A stretch of DNA of 64,000 bases, from the NCBI GenBank assembly GCA_021833825.1, contig JAKBEL010000010.1:1-64000 (forward strand), read 5' to 3'. Below the pieces are notes generated by a model that was not told the DNA's origin, ran no database searches, and worked only from the letters and a program-made list of their open reading frames with translations. Source of the stretch: a bacterium. Lineage in GTDB: Bacteria > Babelota > Babeliae > Babelales > Vermiphilaceae. Below are positions 43,810-51,785 of this stretch, in pieces (positions within the stretch are counted from its first letter, which is position 1; every line of letters starts with the position of its first letter). The position numbers and the translations under genes were made by a program.

Positions 43810-44182
43810 TATTTTTCCAATTCGTTGATAATAACCATAATGCTGGAAGAACTGCGATATAGCGTCCTTTGCTGGAATTGAAGAATTTTTTACTGATAAC
43901 TTGTCCAGTATGGTACCAATTATAAAGTGCTAACCCAAGTCCAGGTCCCATACCAGTATTGAATATACCGGAATCAGGATGAGCAGATAATTTTTTAATT
44001 CTTTTATAACCATCTTGAATGTGCATTAGTGGAGGCACAGTGCCTATAAAATATCCAGCGCAAATACCCAAACCGAATTGTAAGCATAGGTCCCTTGCAA
44101 AGGAATTAGATTTTTCAGCGGTGCTTGTTAATGTTATAATCACTGCACTTGCCAGTGTTAACACTTTTATCTTATTAATCAT
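43802..44182 (-). CDS. Small exported membrane protein, WYxxGQ...GRYxAxxPxxWL family
   Basis: The 126-residue protein has a signal peptide (MINKIKVLTLASAVIITLT) almost identical to that of the M50-like protease, and at least two further hydrophobic segments. The C-terminal pattern NWYHTGQ...KGRYIAVLPALWLL recurs in the 154-residue protein at 48213-48677 (AWYTAGQ...IGRYAAIVPVSWLV), so they are paralogs. Function unknown. Confidence 0.65.
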   Translation of the reverse strand: MINKIKVLTLASAVIITLTSTAEKSNSFARDLCLQFGLGICAGYFIGTVPPLMHIQDGYKRIKKLSAHPDSGIFNTGMGPGLGLALYNWYHTGQVISKKFFNSSKGRYIAVLPALWLLSTNWKNNV

Positions 44183-44219
44183 GTAATCCTCTTGTTTTTC
44201 TGTAAAATTAGTTAAAATA

Positions 44220-44376
44220 ACTCTCTATTAGTAATAATACTAAAATATGGATAATTGGTCAAAAGCCCCCCCCGGCATATCTGTTTTCAAGGTTTACAAA
44301 TCTGTCGTTGATACATTAAAACAGGGTAAATTTTTATACTTTGTGGTAAACTAAACCTGATTTTTCTATAGATTTC
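44220..44376. repeat. Dispersed leader repeat, copy 1
   Basis: Most of this segment matches 50492-50675, including CGGCATATCTGTTTTC, GGTTTACAAA, CTGTCGTTGATAC and CTTTGTGGTAAACTAA. The last part (CTATAGATTTCGATAAA) also occurs upstream of the zinc-ribbon gene near 22517. It separates a leftward secreted-protein operon from a rightward gene in both places. Confidence 0.75.
44234..44262 (-). promoter_or_regulatory. Promoter of the S41/M50 operon, with G8 tract upstream of -35
   Basis: On the minus strand TTGACC (44257-44262) and TATTAT (44234-44239) are 17 bp apart. A run of eight G (C8 at 44266-44273) lies just upstream of the -35 box. The same arrangement recurs at 50508-50536. Confidence 0.6.
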
Positions 44377-44463
44377 GATAAAATAAGAGAACTTGCAAAG
44401 GTAGTGGAAGAGCATGATAAAGAGATTGAAAAAGCCTGGAAAAAGCATTTTGGCAAAAGCTGA
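44365..44463 (+). pseudogene. DUF4160-like gene, 3' fragment
   Basis: An open frame without a start codon gives IDFDKIRELAKVVEEHDKEI and then EKAWKKHFGKS before TGA at 44461-44463. This resembles the C-terminus of DUF4160 proteins, which are normally encoded just upstream of DUF2442 partners. The stop overlaps the start of the DUF2442 gene, as expected for that gene pair. The 5' part has been replaced by the dispersed repeat. Confidence 0.55.
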
Positions 44464-44683
44464 GATACAGAATATTTCCAATGTAGGGATATGGATTTTT
44501 GTTAAAGGACAAGAGTTTTTTATGCCATTTGAAGATTTCCCATGGTTTTTGAAAGCGACCATAGAACAGATTTATAACTTAGAATTTTTCCATGAAAAGC
44601 ATCTTCATTGGCCTTTATTAGATGTTGATATTGAATTAGAATCTCTTAAACATCCTGAAGCATATCCTTTAACCTATTCATGA
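44414..44683 (+). CDS. DUF2442 protein
   Basis: The 89-residue protein fits DUF2442: VGIWIFVKGQEFFMPFEDFPWF, then HLHWPLLDVDIELESLKHPE near the end. DUF2442 proteins are usually paired with DUF4160 proteins in toxin-antitoxin-like or regulator modules; here only a fragment of the partner remains. The start lies inside the partner fragment. Confidence 0.8.
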   Translation: MIKRLKKPGKSILAKAEIQNISNVGIWIFVKGQEFFMPFEDFPWFLKATIEQIYNLEFFHEKHLHWPLLDVDIELESLKHPEAYPLTYS

Positions 44684-44727
44684 AATAATTATATCAATTA
44701 ATCAGCATTTTCGATTTTTAAAATTAT

Positions 44728-45600
44728 CTATGAAGACTTTTGGCACGGTATGAGCTTATCCATTGGTCGATGTAACAATACTTTTACCTCATCCTCAGTT
44801 AGCCATTCTTCATTATCAATAAGATGATGTAATTGGTAGTGGGCTATATCTTTATTTAATTCTCCAGGCATGTGCAGTGCCCCTTGGTACTCGTAGCCGG
44901 TAAAAGGAATTCCTAGTTTATGCATAGCTTGAGAGACTGATTCTAGATTTGATCTCTTATCATCAAAAAAGATAATACGAGTTGGTTTTAATTTGGTATG
45001 CTCAAGAAATGCCGTGAGTACATCTCCTTTTGATGAATCACTGGTATATAATATTCCATTATAAAGAACAGGGTATCTACCGTCATCATCAGTTGATTTT
45101 GTGGGAAGTTCGCTGAACTCCATATTAGGAATTCTTGCTTTGCTAAAATCAATCCCTACCTCTTTCAATTTGTTAAATCGCCAGATAGGAAGAGATGGAA
45201 TACTAAAACACGAACCAGTGTTGGTTGTGGTTAAAGCTAGCACAGTAACGCCATGATTTTGCAATTCGCGTATAATATTCACAATGACAGGCTCAATTAC
45301 GACTGGCGTATCGCGCTTTAACATTATGCTAAAATAATAAAAGGGATCATGCTTTGCTTTTTTGAACACTTCATCATAAAGTTGGCCTAGCCATTGCTCA
45401 TTCTCTTTTTCTATTTTTGGCCAAAAGACTTTGCAAGATCTTTCTATTAACACCTGGTCAACATCAAATACAACTATTGCTTTTTGCTCGACGTTGTTGA
45501 AGTTACATTCGGTAAATGATTTTATAGTACGAATCTCCTGAGATTTTTTATTAGAACAGGCAGAAAGAGTTAGCAATATAAGCAATATCCAGTTTTTCAT
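44728..45600 (-). CDS. HAD-like DUF2608 lipoprotein, copy B
   Basis: This 290-residue protein is nearly identical to the copy at 36130-37005 from the lipobox Cys onward (CSNKKSQEIRTIKSF, FDVDQVLIE, VIFFDDKRSN-type motifs), with only a few substitutions (for example VLYNG for VFYNG). The signal peptide MKNWILLILLTLSAC is not similar to copy A, and the last residues differ (CQKSS versus CQGLHR). The duplicated DNA runs from about 44724 to 45570. Confidence 0.8.
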   Translation of the reverse strand: MKNWILLILLTLSACSNKKSQEIRTIKSFTECNFNNVEQKAIVVFDVDQVLIERSCKVFWPKIEKENEQWLGQLYDEVFKKAKHDPFYYFSIMLKRDTPVVIEPVIVNIIRELQNHGVTVLALTTTNTGSCFSIPSLPIWRFNKLKEVGIDFSKARIPNMEFSELPTKSTDDDGRYPVLYNGILYTSDSSKGDVLTAFLEHTKLKPTRIIFFDDKRSNLESVSQAMHKLGIPFTGYEYQGALHMPGELNKDIAHYQLHHLIDNEEWLTEDEVKVLLHRPMDKLIPCQKSS

Positions 45601-45932
45601 GCTGATTACCTTGCCAAATGAGCTTTAAGTGTGGTTTTTATAAGAATTGATTGTATCACTATGTTTTGCGAATAGATAGGATTTTGAAAGTTCTCTTTCT
45701 TTTAAGATTAACTGGTATTGAAAGTCTCAGCAAATATTTTATAACGGATTATCCAGTTGATCAATGAAGAATTGCTTGCACAGTTTTTACATAATAATAT
45801 TTTCTATTTACAAATGTTTTAACAATCTGTTAATATTGAATTAATATAAGATAAAGTAAAAGTTATTCTTATAGAATTATTTGCATTTATATTATGTCAA
45901 TTATTATGATTCTTAAAAGTAATAGGGTATTT
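45601..45932. other. Intergenic region, no gene seen
   Basis: This 332-bp AT-rich stretch separates divergent genes. I find no repeat shared with the rest of the window and no convincing RNA. It most likely holds the promoters of both neighbours. Confidence 0.4.
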
Positions 45933-47048
45933 ATGACAGTAGATAGAAAACAATTATATGTATTATTTTGGATCGCCATTATGGGGATATCTCATAGTTC
46001 TTATTCTATGTATCGGCCTGGATTAAGATCCGTATGGCAACAATATCTAACGTCTGCAGGGAATATCTATGCAAAATCTTTGGCTTTCAACAAAAGTCTG
46101 AGTACTGTTTCAGCATTGGGACTCGCTACCAAGAGAATTCCTTTTTATAGAGCATGCACTCTTCCATTTTACAATCAACAACGGTTCTTAAGTTCTGAGA
46201 TGAAAGAAAAACTTCTTGAACGCATAAGAGTAGCGAGTAATCAAGGAGATAATAAAACTGTAGAGCAAACAATTGGTTTTATACAGCAAAATGTTCCAGA
46301 GATCTTGCAGCTTGCTCAACAAGCAAAAAAAGAACCTATCACTCAACAGGAAAAATCGCATGCTGAATTTACATCGGATACTCAATTTACGCATGACTTT
46401 TCTTCAAAACAATTTTATGATGAGTTTGAAGAGATGTTAAAAAGACAAAAGAGTGCGGATCGTTCTCCCTTAAGGCAAGTTGAAGATCAGATAGAGCGTA
46501 ATTTTGAGGAGTATGCTAAGCGTAAAACTTACGCTACCATCAACAATGTCAGTCATTTTCCATCGGCAACATGGAAAGAGTGGGTAACCAGGGATTACAA
46601 TCAATATATGGATCGTGTATATGCGTGGATTTTTGATGAAAATAATCTGACATTTACTTTCGAACCATTTTCTGCCAAAGAGCAGCATGATCTATTAGGT
46701 GCATTGCGCAGTTATGTGCAAACAGAAAACAAGAAAAATGGTAGTTTAGAAGAGCTTAGAGATTTGATTAAGTCGTGGGATCCTGTTTTTGGACATATGT
46801 GTAATGAACCCGAAGCTATTAGAGTTGGGATTAAACTATTTGGTAATACTTATAATGAAGCTATAAAAAAGAATATTCCTCTTATGGAAAGTATCAAGAA
46901 GAATGTGCCATACTTTACTCCTACTAATGAAGATTTGGGATGTTCATATGCCGCTGGAAAATTAATTCGTAAGCATTTGAGAGAATTAGTGAAGTTTCAT
47001 AGAGCAGAACTTAAGCAGTTACTTGATGATGAATTAACTTCACGCTAA
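45933..47048 (+). CDS. Exported hypothetical protein
   Basis: I chose the ATG at 45933 (MTVDRKQLYVLFWIAIMG), with AGGG 7 nt upstream, rather than an in-frame ATG at 45894. The 371-residue product has a signal peptide ending near SHSSYSM and a charged, largely helical mature part. No family recognised. It converges on the methyltransferase gene, and the two reading frames overlap by 9 bp. Confidence 0.6.
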   Translation: MTVDRKQLYVLFWIAIMGISHSSYSMYRPGLRSVWQQYLTSAGNIYAKSLAFNKSLSTVSALGLATKRIPFYRACTLPFYNQQRFLSSEMKEKLLERIRVASNQGDNKTVEQTIGFIQQNVPEILQLAQQAKKEPITQQEKSHAEFTSDTQFTHDFSSKQFYDEFEEMLKRQKSADRSPLRQVEDQIERNFEEYAKRKTYATINNVSHFPSATWKEWVTRDYNQYMDRVYAWIFDENNLTFTFEPFSAKEQHDLLGALRSYVQTENKKNGSLEELRDLIKSWDPVFGHMCNEPEAIRVGIKLFGNTYNEAIKKNIPLMESIKKNVPYFTPTNEDLGCSYAAGKLIRKHLRELVKFHRAELKQLLDDELTSR

Positions 47049-48197
47049 CCATCTAGTCGCCTTAAAGAGATCGTTCTCTTTTAAAAATGAATATAACTGT
47101 TGGCATTTTTCATCACCATGTAAACAGTACCATCTTTCCTTTGGATTAACGTAATCTCTTTCTGGTTTTTGGTTGTTATTAGGAATCTTACGGCGAAATT
47201 CAGTAACTTTTTGGCTTTGACATTGATAGTTATATGAAATAGAAGCAATATTGCCGGTATATTCTAACGGAATGTCGAGCGGTTTTTTGTCATTCCGCTC
47301 TAGAAGGAAGTGACCAGTATCATGACCTGCATCATAATCATAAAATATGGCAGATGCATTACTTTGTGTAACAACATTTTGATGTTTGTATGGGAACCCT
47401 TGAACTTTTTCCGAATCTTCATATTTAAACAAAAAGCCATTGGCAATAAGTTTTCCTTTTGATGGATTGAGCAGGTCATATATTTTTGTTAATGTTCCAA
47501 AAGGATCCACCAAGTGGCGCAGAGTCCATCTTGAGACAATGAGGTCTAGCTTCTCCTTTAAATCAAAACCTCTTTTTGCAAGTTCTTCATCGATGTTTTC
47601 AATCTTAAATTGATGTAATTGGTGTAATGTAATATTTCCTTCTGTCCAAGTTACTTCTTTACATTCTTTGCTGCCAGTAATGCTGAAAATATGAAACTTT
47701 GTGTTGTTTTTTTTATATTGTGTTTGCAATAAGTTAACAATTTCTCTTGCCCATTCTCCTTTTGCGCATCCTATATCCATAATGTAGATATCTTTTTTAT
47801 CAAGAGATACAAGATGTTTAATAAGCTTTTCTTCATGAATGTTGAGTAATCCATACCAGCCCCATTCGCCGTTATATAGCCATTTACTTTTAGTTTTTCT
47901 ATTTGATTCAAATGCTTCATCTGCGGCTTCTTGGACTTTTTGCGGACGAATAAAAGGTAAATGTTGTGACTCATGATTGCTGATTTCTTCTGCTTGAGCG
48001 CTACTGTTTTTGATGTGATATCCATATAAACTTGCACCCACCGCTCCAATTGCTAGGGCTTTTTTGATACTGCTTGGTTTGGAGAAGGTTTGAGTTGCAA
48101 GCTGTTTTCCTAAATGTATTATTCTAGAGGTCGTAGAATAGGCATTTGCAGAGAATAATAAGCTGAAGAGTAATATTGTTTTATAAATAATTATCAT
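47040..48197 (-). CDS. Exported SAM-dependent methyltransferase-like protein
   Basis: The 385-residue protein begins with a signal peptide (MIIIYKTILLFSLLFSANAY) and has a class I methyltransferase core: IMDIGCAKGEWA (residues 139-150) is the SAM loop, and LDLIVSRWTLRHLVDPFGT matches the motif IV region. SAM should be absent from the periplasm, so export points to a role in the host compartment, a vestigial enzyme, or a misread N-terminus. GAGGTTACATG at the start recalls the leader of the M50-like and 126-aa genes. Confidence 0.7.
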   Translation of the reverse strand: MIIIYKTILLFSLLFSANAYSTTSRIIHLGKQLATQTFSKPSSIKKALAIGAVGASLYGYHIKNSSAQAEEISNHESQHLPFIRPQKVQEAADEAFESNRKTKSKWLYNGEWGWYGLLNIHEEKLIKHLVSLDKKDIYIMDIGCAKGEWAREIVNLLQTQYKKNNTKFHIFSITGSKECKEVTWTEGNITLHQLHQFKIENIDEELAKRGFDLKEKLDLIVSRWTLRHLVDPFGTLTKIYDLLNPSKGKLIANGFLFKYEDSEKVQGFPYKHQNVVTQSNASAIFYDYDAGHDTGHFLLERNDKKPLDIPLEYTGNIASISYNYQCQSQKVTEFRRKIPNNNQKPERDYVNPKERWYCLHGDEKCQQLYSFLKENDLFKATRWLA

Positions 48198-48212
48198 GTA
48201 ACCTCTTTATTT

Positions 48213-48677
48213 TTAAGCGGATTTTGATCTTAGCGCTGATTGAACATCACTAACAAAACGGGCAAGCAAATAAAGGATACCAACATGACCAACGAGCCAT
48301 GATACGGGAACGATAGCTGCATAACGGCCTATATCCGTATGGCACAGCATATTGCTCATATACTGGCCGGCTGTATACCAAGCTCCAATTCCACCGGCAA
48401 ATCCAGCGATAATAGATCCTGATAAGGCTGTTTTCTCCAAAACCGAAAGTTTATCATCAAAACAAACACCCAGTAAAACCAACGGACTGACCGTCGGGAC
48501 CTTATCGGTATTAACAACTCCTGATGCCAAAAATGCTGAAGGTCCAACAGTTGTTGCATTTAAACCGGCGTAAAAACACCACAAAGCTTGCATAGCTCTG
48601 TTTTCTTCAGAGTTGAGTATACTTGGTATTGCTAAACTTATAAGTACTAGCATCTTTATTTTTCTATTCATATTCAT
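48213..48677 (-). CDS. Small exported membrane protein, paralog of the 126-aa protein
   Basis: The 154-residue protein has a signal peptide (MNMNRKIKMLVLISLAIPS), several hydrophobic segments and the family pattern AWYTAGQ...IGRYAAIVPVSWLV. It overlaps no neighbour but lies only 11-15 bp from the genes on either side, so it is probably part of a leftward transcript of secreted proteins. Function unknown. Confidence 0.65.
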   Translation of the reverse strand: MNMNRKIKMLVLISLAIPSILNSEENRAMQALWCFYAGLNATTVGPSAFLASGVVNTDKVPTVSPLVLLGVCFDDKLSVLEKTALSGSIIAGFAGGIGAWYTAGQYMSNMLCHTDIGRYAAIVPVSWLVGHVGILYLLARFVSDVQSALRSKSA

Positions 48678-48688
48678 TATTTACTGAA

Positions 48689-49375
48689 TTAACCCAATAT
48701 TAGTTTAGCGAAACAGAACAGAAATAATGTGTAACTATCGATGCAATCAATATCAGTAGAATTGCTTGATGCTATTAGGGTAATAAAGCGATCAATTTGC
48801 TCAAGAGTTAATCCTGCTTTAATCAACTTAATTGCACGTATCAAGCATTGTTCTGCTTCTGGAGATGAATGCACTTTTTGCATAACTATGTCTTGAATTT
48901 CGAGATATTCTTTTTCATCAAATTCATCATCTTGCATGTCATTATGTGCATACATCGTGACTAGTTTCATTGCCTGTGCAGGTGATTGCTGTAACAATAT
49001 AATAGCTATACAGCTGATGTAATAAAAAGTATCTATCTGCGCAACATTACGCGCACAATGTAAGGCTTGTACAGCAAATGTGCAAGCTTCTGGCCAGTTA
49101 CTGTTTGTATGTTTATGCAGATCAAATGCTCTCTGAACAGCCTTTATAACAAGGGGCGATTGCGCATCATAATAACCAAATTCTTCAGAAAGAACAGCCT
49201 CTATTTCCATTTTTAACTTCTGATCAAAATTATTATGCATATCTGAATGATTGTCTTGTATGGCATTATGCATAAAATGTAAATCCTGCTGTGTTCGTAA
49301 TGATCTATCTTCAGATGCATTATTTAATCCGACTGCTGATATTAAAAGCAGCAACCCTATATTTCTGAAATCCAT
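48689..49375 (-). CDS. Exported hypothetical protein with an S41-peptidase-like N-terminal segment
   Basis: The 228-residue protein has a signal peptide (MDFRNIGLLLLISAVGLNNA). Residues 27-55 (QQDLHFMHNAIQDNHSDMH and onward) match the first mature residues of the S41 peptidase (QQDLLFMHDAIRDNHPGMH). The remainder is helical and lacks all peptidase motifs, so it looks like a chimera or a replaced catalytic domain. Function unknown. Confidence 0.65.
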   Translation of the reverse strand: MDFRNIGLLLLISAVGLNNASEDRSLRTQQDLHFMHNAIQDNHSDMHNNFDQKLKMEIEAVLSEEFGYYDAQSPLVIKAVQRAFDLHKHTNSNWPEACTFAVQALHCARNVAQIDTFYYISCIAIILLQQSPAQAMKLVTMYAHNDMQDDEFDEKEYLEIQDIVMQKVHSSPEAEQCLIRAIKLIKAGLTLEQIDRFITLIASSNSTDIDCIDSYTLFLFCFAKLILG

Positions 49376-49390
49376 AATGTGTTCCTTATC

Positions 49391-50113
49391 TTATTGTACT
49401 TTTTTACGAAAACCACAGCGACCATCTGTCCAGCCTAATAGGTCAGGTTCTTCAAAATATTCCCATTTTTGCAACTCTTCTTTTATCATTTCACTGATCG
49501 CATTAAGACGCTCTTTTTCAGATACAACATATGCATCTATTTGCAGAGCAGTTTTGTCGCTCATTATCTTTTTCGCTGTTATAACACGTTTTAAAGCTTC
49601 ATGACGTAAATATGGTAAAAGTTCAAGAGCACGTTCATGCAGCTTTATTGCACTAATATGTTGAGCATTAGTTTTTAACTCATGCCGTTTTGCATCAATA
49701 TATCTATATATATTGGGAGTGAAACCATGTCCTGGTTGCGGTTTTGGCTGCGCAGGCATCGCTTTAATCTCTTGATGCATCTTTACCATTAAATCATAAA
49801 GTTCAGGTTGAGTGTGTAATTCAAGTGCGATCTCAAGAGCTGTGACATGTTCTGCACAATGATCTTTTAAAGATTCTAAATCAAAGTAATCAAGGTTAGC
49901 AATATAGGATACGCCCCGCTCTTTAAAATTCTCTACCGAACCTTCTTTGATCAGCTCTTTTAAAATAACTAATCTTTCATTTTGCTTTGTATAGTCTAGT
50001 ACATACACAGTGCCCTGATCCGATCCACTGATCACAGGAGCTGGATAATCTGCATGTACATGCAATCCTGCACTTAAACCACAAATTATAAATACACGGC
50101 ATTTTTTTAACAT
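49391..50113 (-). CDS. Exported hypothetical protein
   Basis: The 240-residue protein has a signal peptide (MLKKCRVFIICGLSAGLHVHA) and a helical mature part; TALEIALELHTQPELYDLM recalls one ankyrin-type helix pair, but repeats are not clear. The C-terminus is aromatic and basic (GWTDGRCGFRKKVQ). It probably belongs to the leftward secreted-protein transcript running from 50461 to 48213. Confidence 0.6.
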   Translation of the reverse strand: MLKKCRVFIICGLSAGLHVHADYPAPVISGSDQGTVYVLDYTKQNERLVILKELIKEGSVENFKERGVSYIANLDYFDLESLKDHCAEHVTALEIALELHTQPELYDLMVKMHQEIKAMPAQPKPQPGHGFTPNIYRYIDAKRHELKTNAQHISAIKLHERALELLPYLRHEALKRVITAKKIMSDKTALQIDAYVVSEKERLNAISEMIKEELQKWEYFEEPDLLGWTDGRCGFRKKVQ

Positions 50114-50152
50114 AATAAACCTCTTTTAAATAACATGAATCTTATATTTCTT

Positions 50153-50461
50153 TTATCCAGGAAAATGGCCTGAATATTGATTGACAAGTTTTACTAAACC
50201 GGCTGAGCCAAGGCCTAAAATTGTTGCTATGCCTAGCTTTACAGCAATAGCCTGATCAACAGTGCTATTTTTAAATACATTATATGCAGCAGCTCCAAGC
50301 AAATAAACAGTTCCTGCACATCCGGCAGCAGCCACTACAAGAGCACCTTTTAAGATAGAATCTTCATCATATTTTGAATGGCCCCATCCAAATGCATTCA
50401 TATTGCCGGCGCTCAGACCTACTAACAACAAAATAGCCATACATCGTTTTACTATATTCAT
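50153..50461 (-). CDS. Small exported membrane protein
   Basis: The 102-residue protein has a signal peptide (to LSAGNMNAFG) and two hydrophobic segments (LVVAAAGCAGTVYLLGAA and IATILGLGSAGLV). It is the first gene of the transcript and follows the second leader-repeat promoter. No family recognised. Confidence 0.65.
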   Translation of the reverse strand: MNIVKRCMAILLLVGLSAGNMNAFGWGHSKYDEDSILKGALVVAAAGCAGTVYLLGAAAYNVFKNSTVDQAIAVKLGIATILGLGSAGLVKLVNQYSGHFPG

Positions 50462-50833
50462 AAGATATCCTTCAGGTTAAAAATTCTTTCGAATATTTCT
50501 ATTAGTAATGATACCAAAAGTGTGCCAATTGGTCAAAAGCCCCCAGGTGGTCATTTTAATGCAAGCAAAATGACTGCCCCCCCGGCATATCTGTTTTCGA
50601 GGTTTACAAACCTGTCGTTGATACCTTAAAACAGGGTAACTTTTTATACTTTGTGGTAAACTAAGCCTGATTTTTATATCTATTGGGGTATGGTCAAAAG
50701 GGAACTTTTCATTTTGCTAAAAGCGGAAGTTTTCGCCTTGCTTTGACACTTATTCGCATGTTCTCTTTATCTACAACCTTAGATGAAGTATACTATCAAT
50801 CTGATATTTCATATCTTATAATTCAGGAGCGCT
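50462..50833. repeat. Dispersed leader repeat, copy 2, with inserted hairpin
   Basis: The segment 50492-50675 matches 44220-44376. A 32-bp insertion (about 50545-50576) that can fold as GTCATTTT...AAAATGAC interrupts the C run, leaving C5 (50540-50544) and C7 (50577-50583). The remaining 160 bp up to the ABC gene show no gene I can support; a plausible ribosome binding site (CAGGAG) precedes 50834. Confidence 0.7.
50508..50536 (-). promoter_or_regulatory. Promoter of the 50461-48213 secreted-protein transcript
   Basis: On the minus strand TTGACC (50531-50536) and TATCAT (50508-50513) are 17 bp apart, homologous to the promoter at 44234-44262. The G run lies just upstream of the -35 box. Confidence 0.6.
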
Positions 50834-51784
50834 ATGCCCGTTCTTACAGTGTACAATCTGACCAAAATATTCACATCAGGCTTCTGGCCGTTCAAAAAAG
50901 TGCAACAGCACACCATTGTTAATAACATCTCATTTGAACTTAAAAAAGGTGAAATACTTGGCTTTCTTGGGCCAAATGGTGCTGGGAAGACTACCACGAT
51001 TCAGATGTTATTGGGAACATTAACAAATACAAGTGGTAGCATTAATTACTTTGGTAAAGATTTCAAAAAGCATCGTACTGAAATTCTTAAGTACATCGGC
51101 TACGCAAGTGGTTATGATAAACTTCCTGCGCGGTTAACTATCACTGAAAATCTTGATATTGTTGCGCGTATTTATGGCATGACGCATGCGCAACGAATCG
51201 AGCAGATAGAAAAAATGCTTCACTCTTTTGGGTTATTGAGTATCTGTGATCGTCAAGTTGGATCACTTTCAGCTGGCCAGATGACACGTGTTATGCTTGC
51301 AAAAGCGTTTATAGCAGATCCAGAGATAGTGCTTCTTGATGAACCGACAGCATCACTCGATCCTGATATTGCTCATGAAGTGCGTCAGTTTATTCTTGCA
51401 CAACGCAAAGAGCGTGGCACCTCTATTTTGATCACATCACACAATATGGATGAGGTTACAGAGTTATGTGATCGTGTATTGGTGCTCAAGCAAGGGGCTA
51501 TTATTGCTAACGACAAACCGGAAATCTTGGCTGCTACTATTTCAAAAGTTCATTTACATCTGACTATTACAAGCGGGTTTGAAGCTTTAGTTGATTACAT
51601 CAATGATAATAAGTTGATACATACAGTAGAAGAGAAACAGTTAACGATAGATCTTGATGAGCATGCAATTGCACAGTTTCTTGCCCAACTGAGCGCACAT
51701 AACATTGTTTACTCACATATTTCAATAGATAAGCCGACGCTTGAAGACTATTTTTTGAGTGTTGCTCAAAGCAAGGGGATATGA
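50834..51784 (+). CDS. ABC transporter ATP-binding protein (ABC-2 type exporter)
   Basis: The 316-residue ATPase has Walker A GPNGAGKTTT (residues 46-55), signature LSAGQMTR, Walker B VLLDEPTASLD and the H-loop ITSHNMDE. It drives the membrane protein encoded next, whose start lies 2 nt after its stop. The resemblance is to NatA/DrrA-type exporters of small molecules, lipids or drugs; the substrate is unknown. Confidence 0.92.
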   Translation: MPVLTVYNLTKIFTSGFWPFKKVQQHTIVNNISFELKKGEILGFLGPNGAGKTTTIQMLLGTLTNTSGSINYFGKDFKKHRTEILKYIGYASGYDKLPARLTITENLDIVARIYGMTHAQRIEQIEKMLHSFGLLSICDRQVGSLSAGQMTRVMLAKAFIADPEIVLLDEPTASLDPDIAHEVRQFILAQRKERGTSILITSHNMDEVTELCDRVLVLKQGAIIANDKPEILAATISKVHLHLTITSGFEALVDYINDNKLIHTVEEKQLTIDLDEHAIAQFLAQLSAHNIVYSHISIDKPTLEDYFLSVAQSKGI

Positions 51785-51785
51785 C

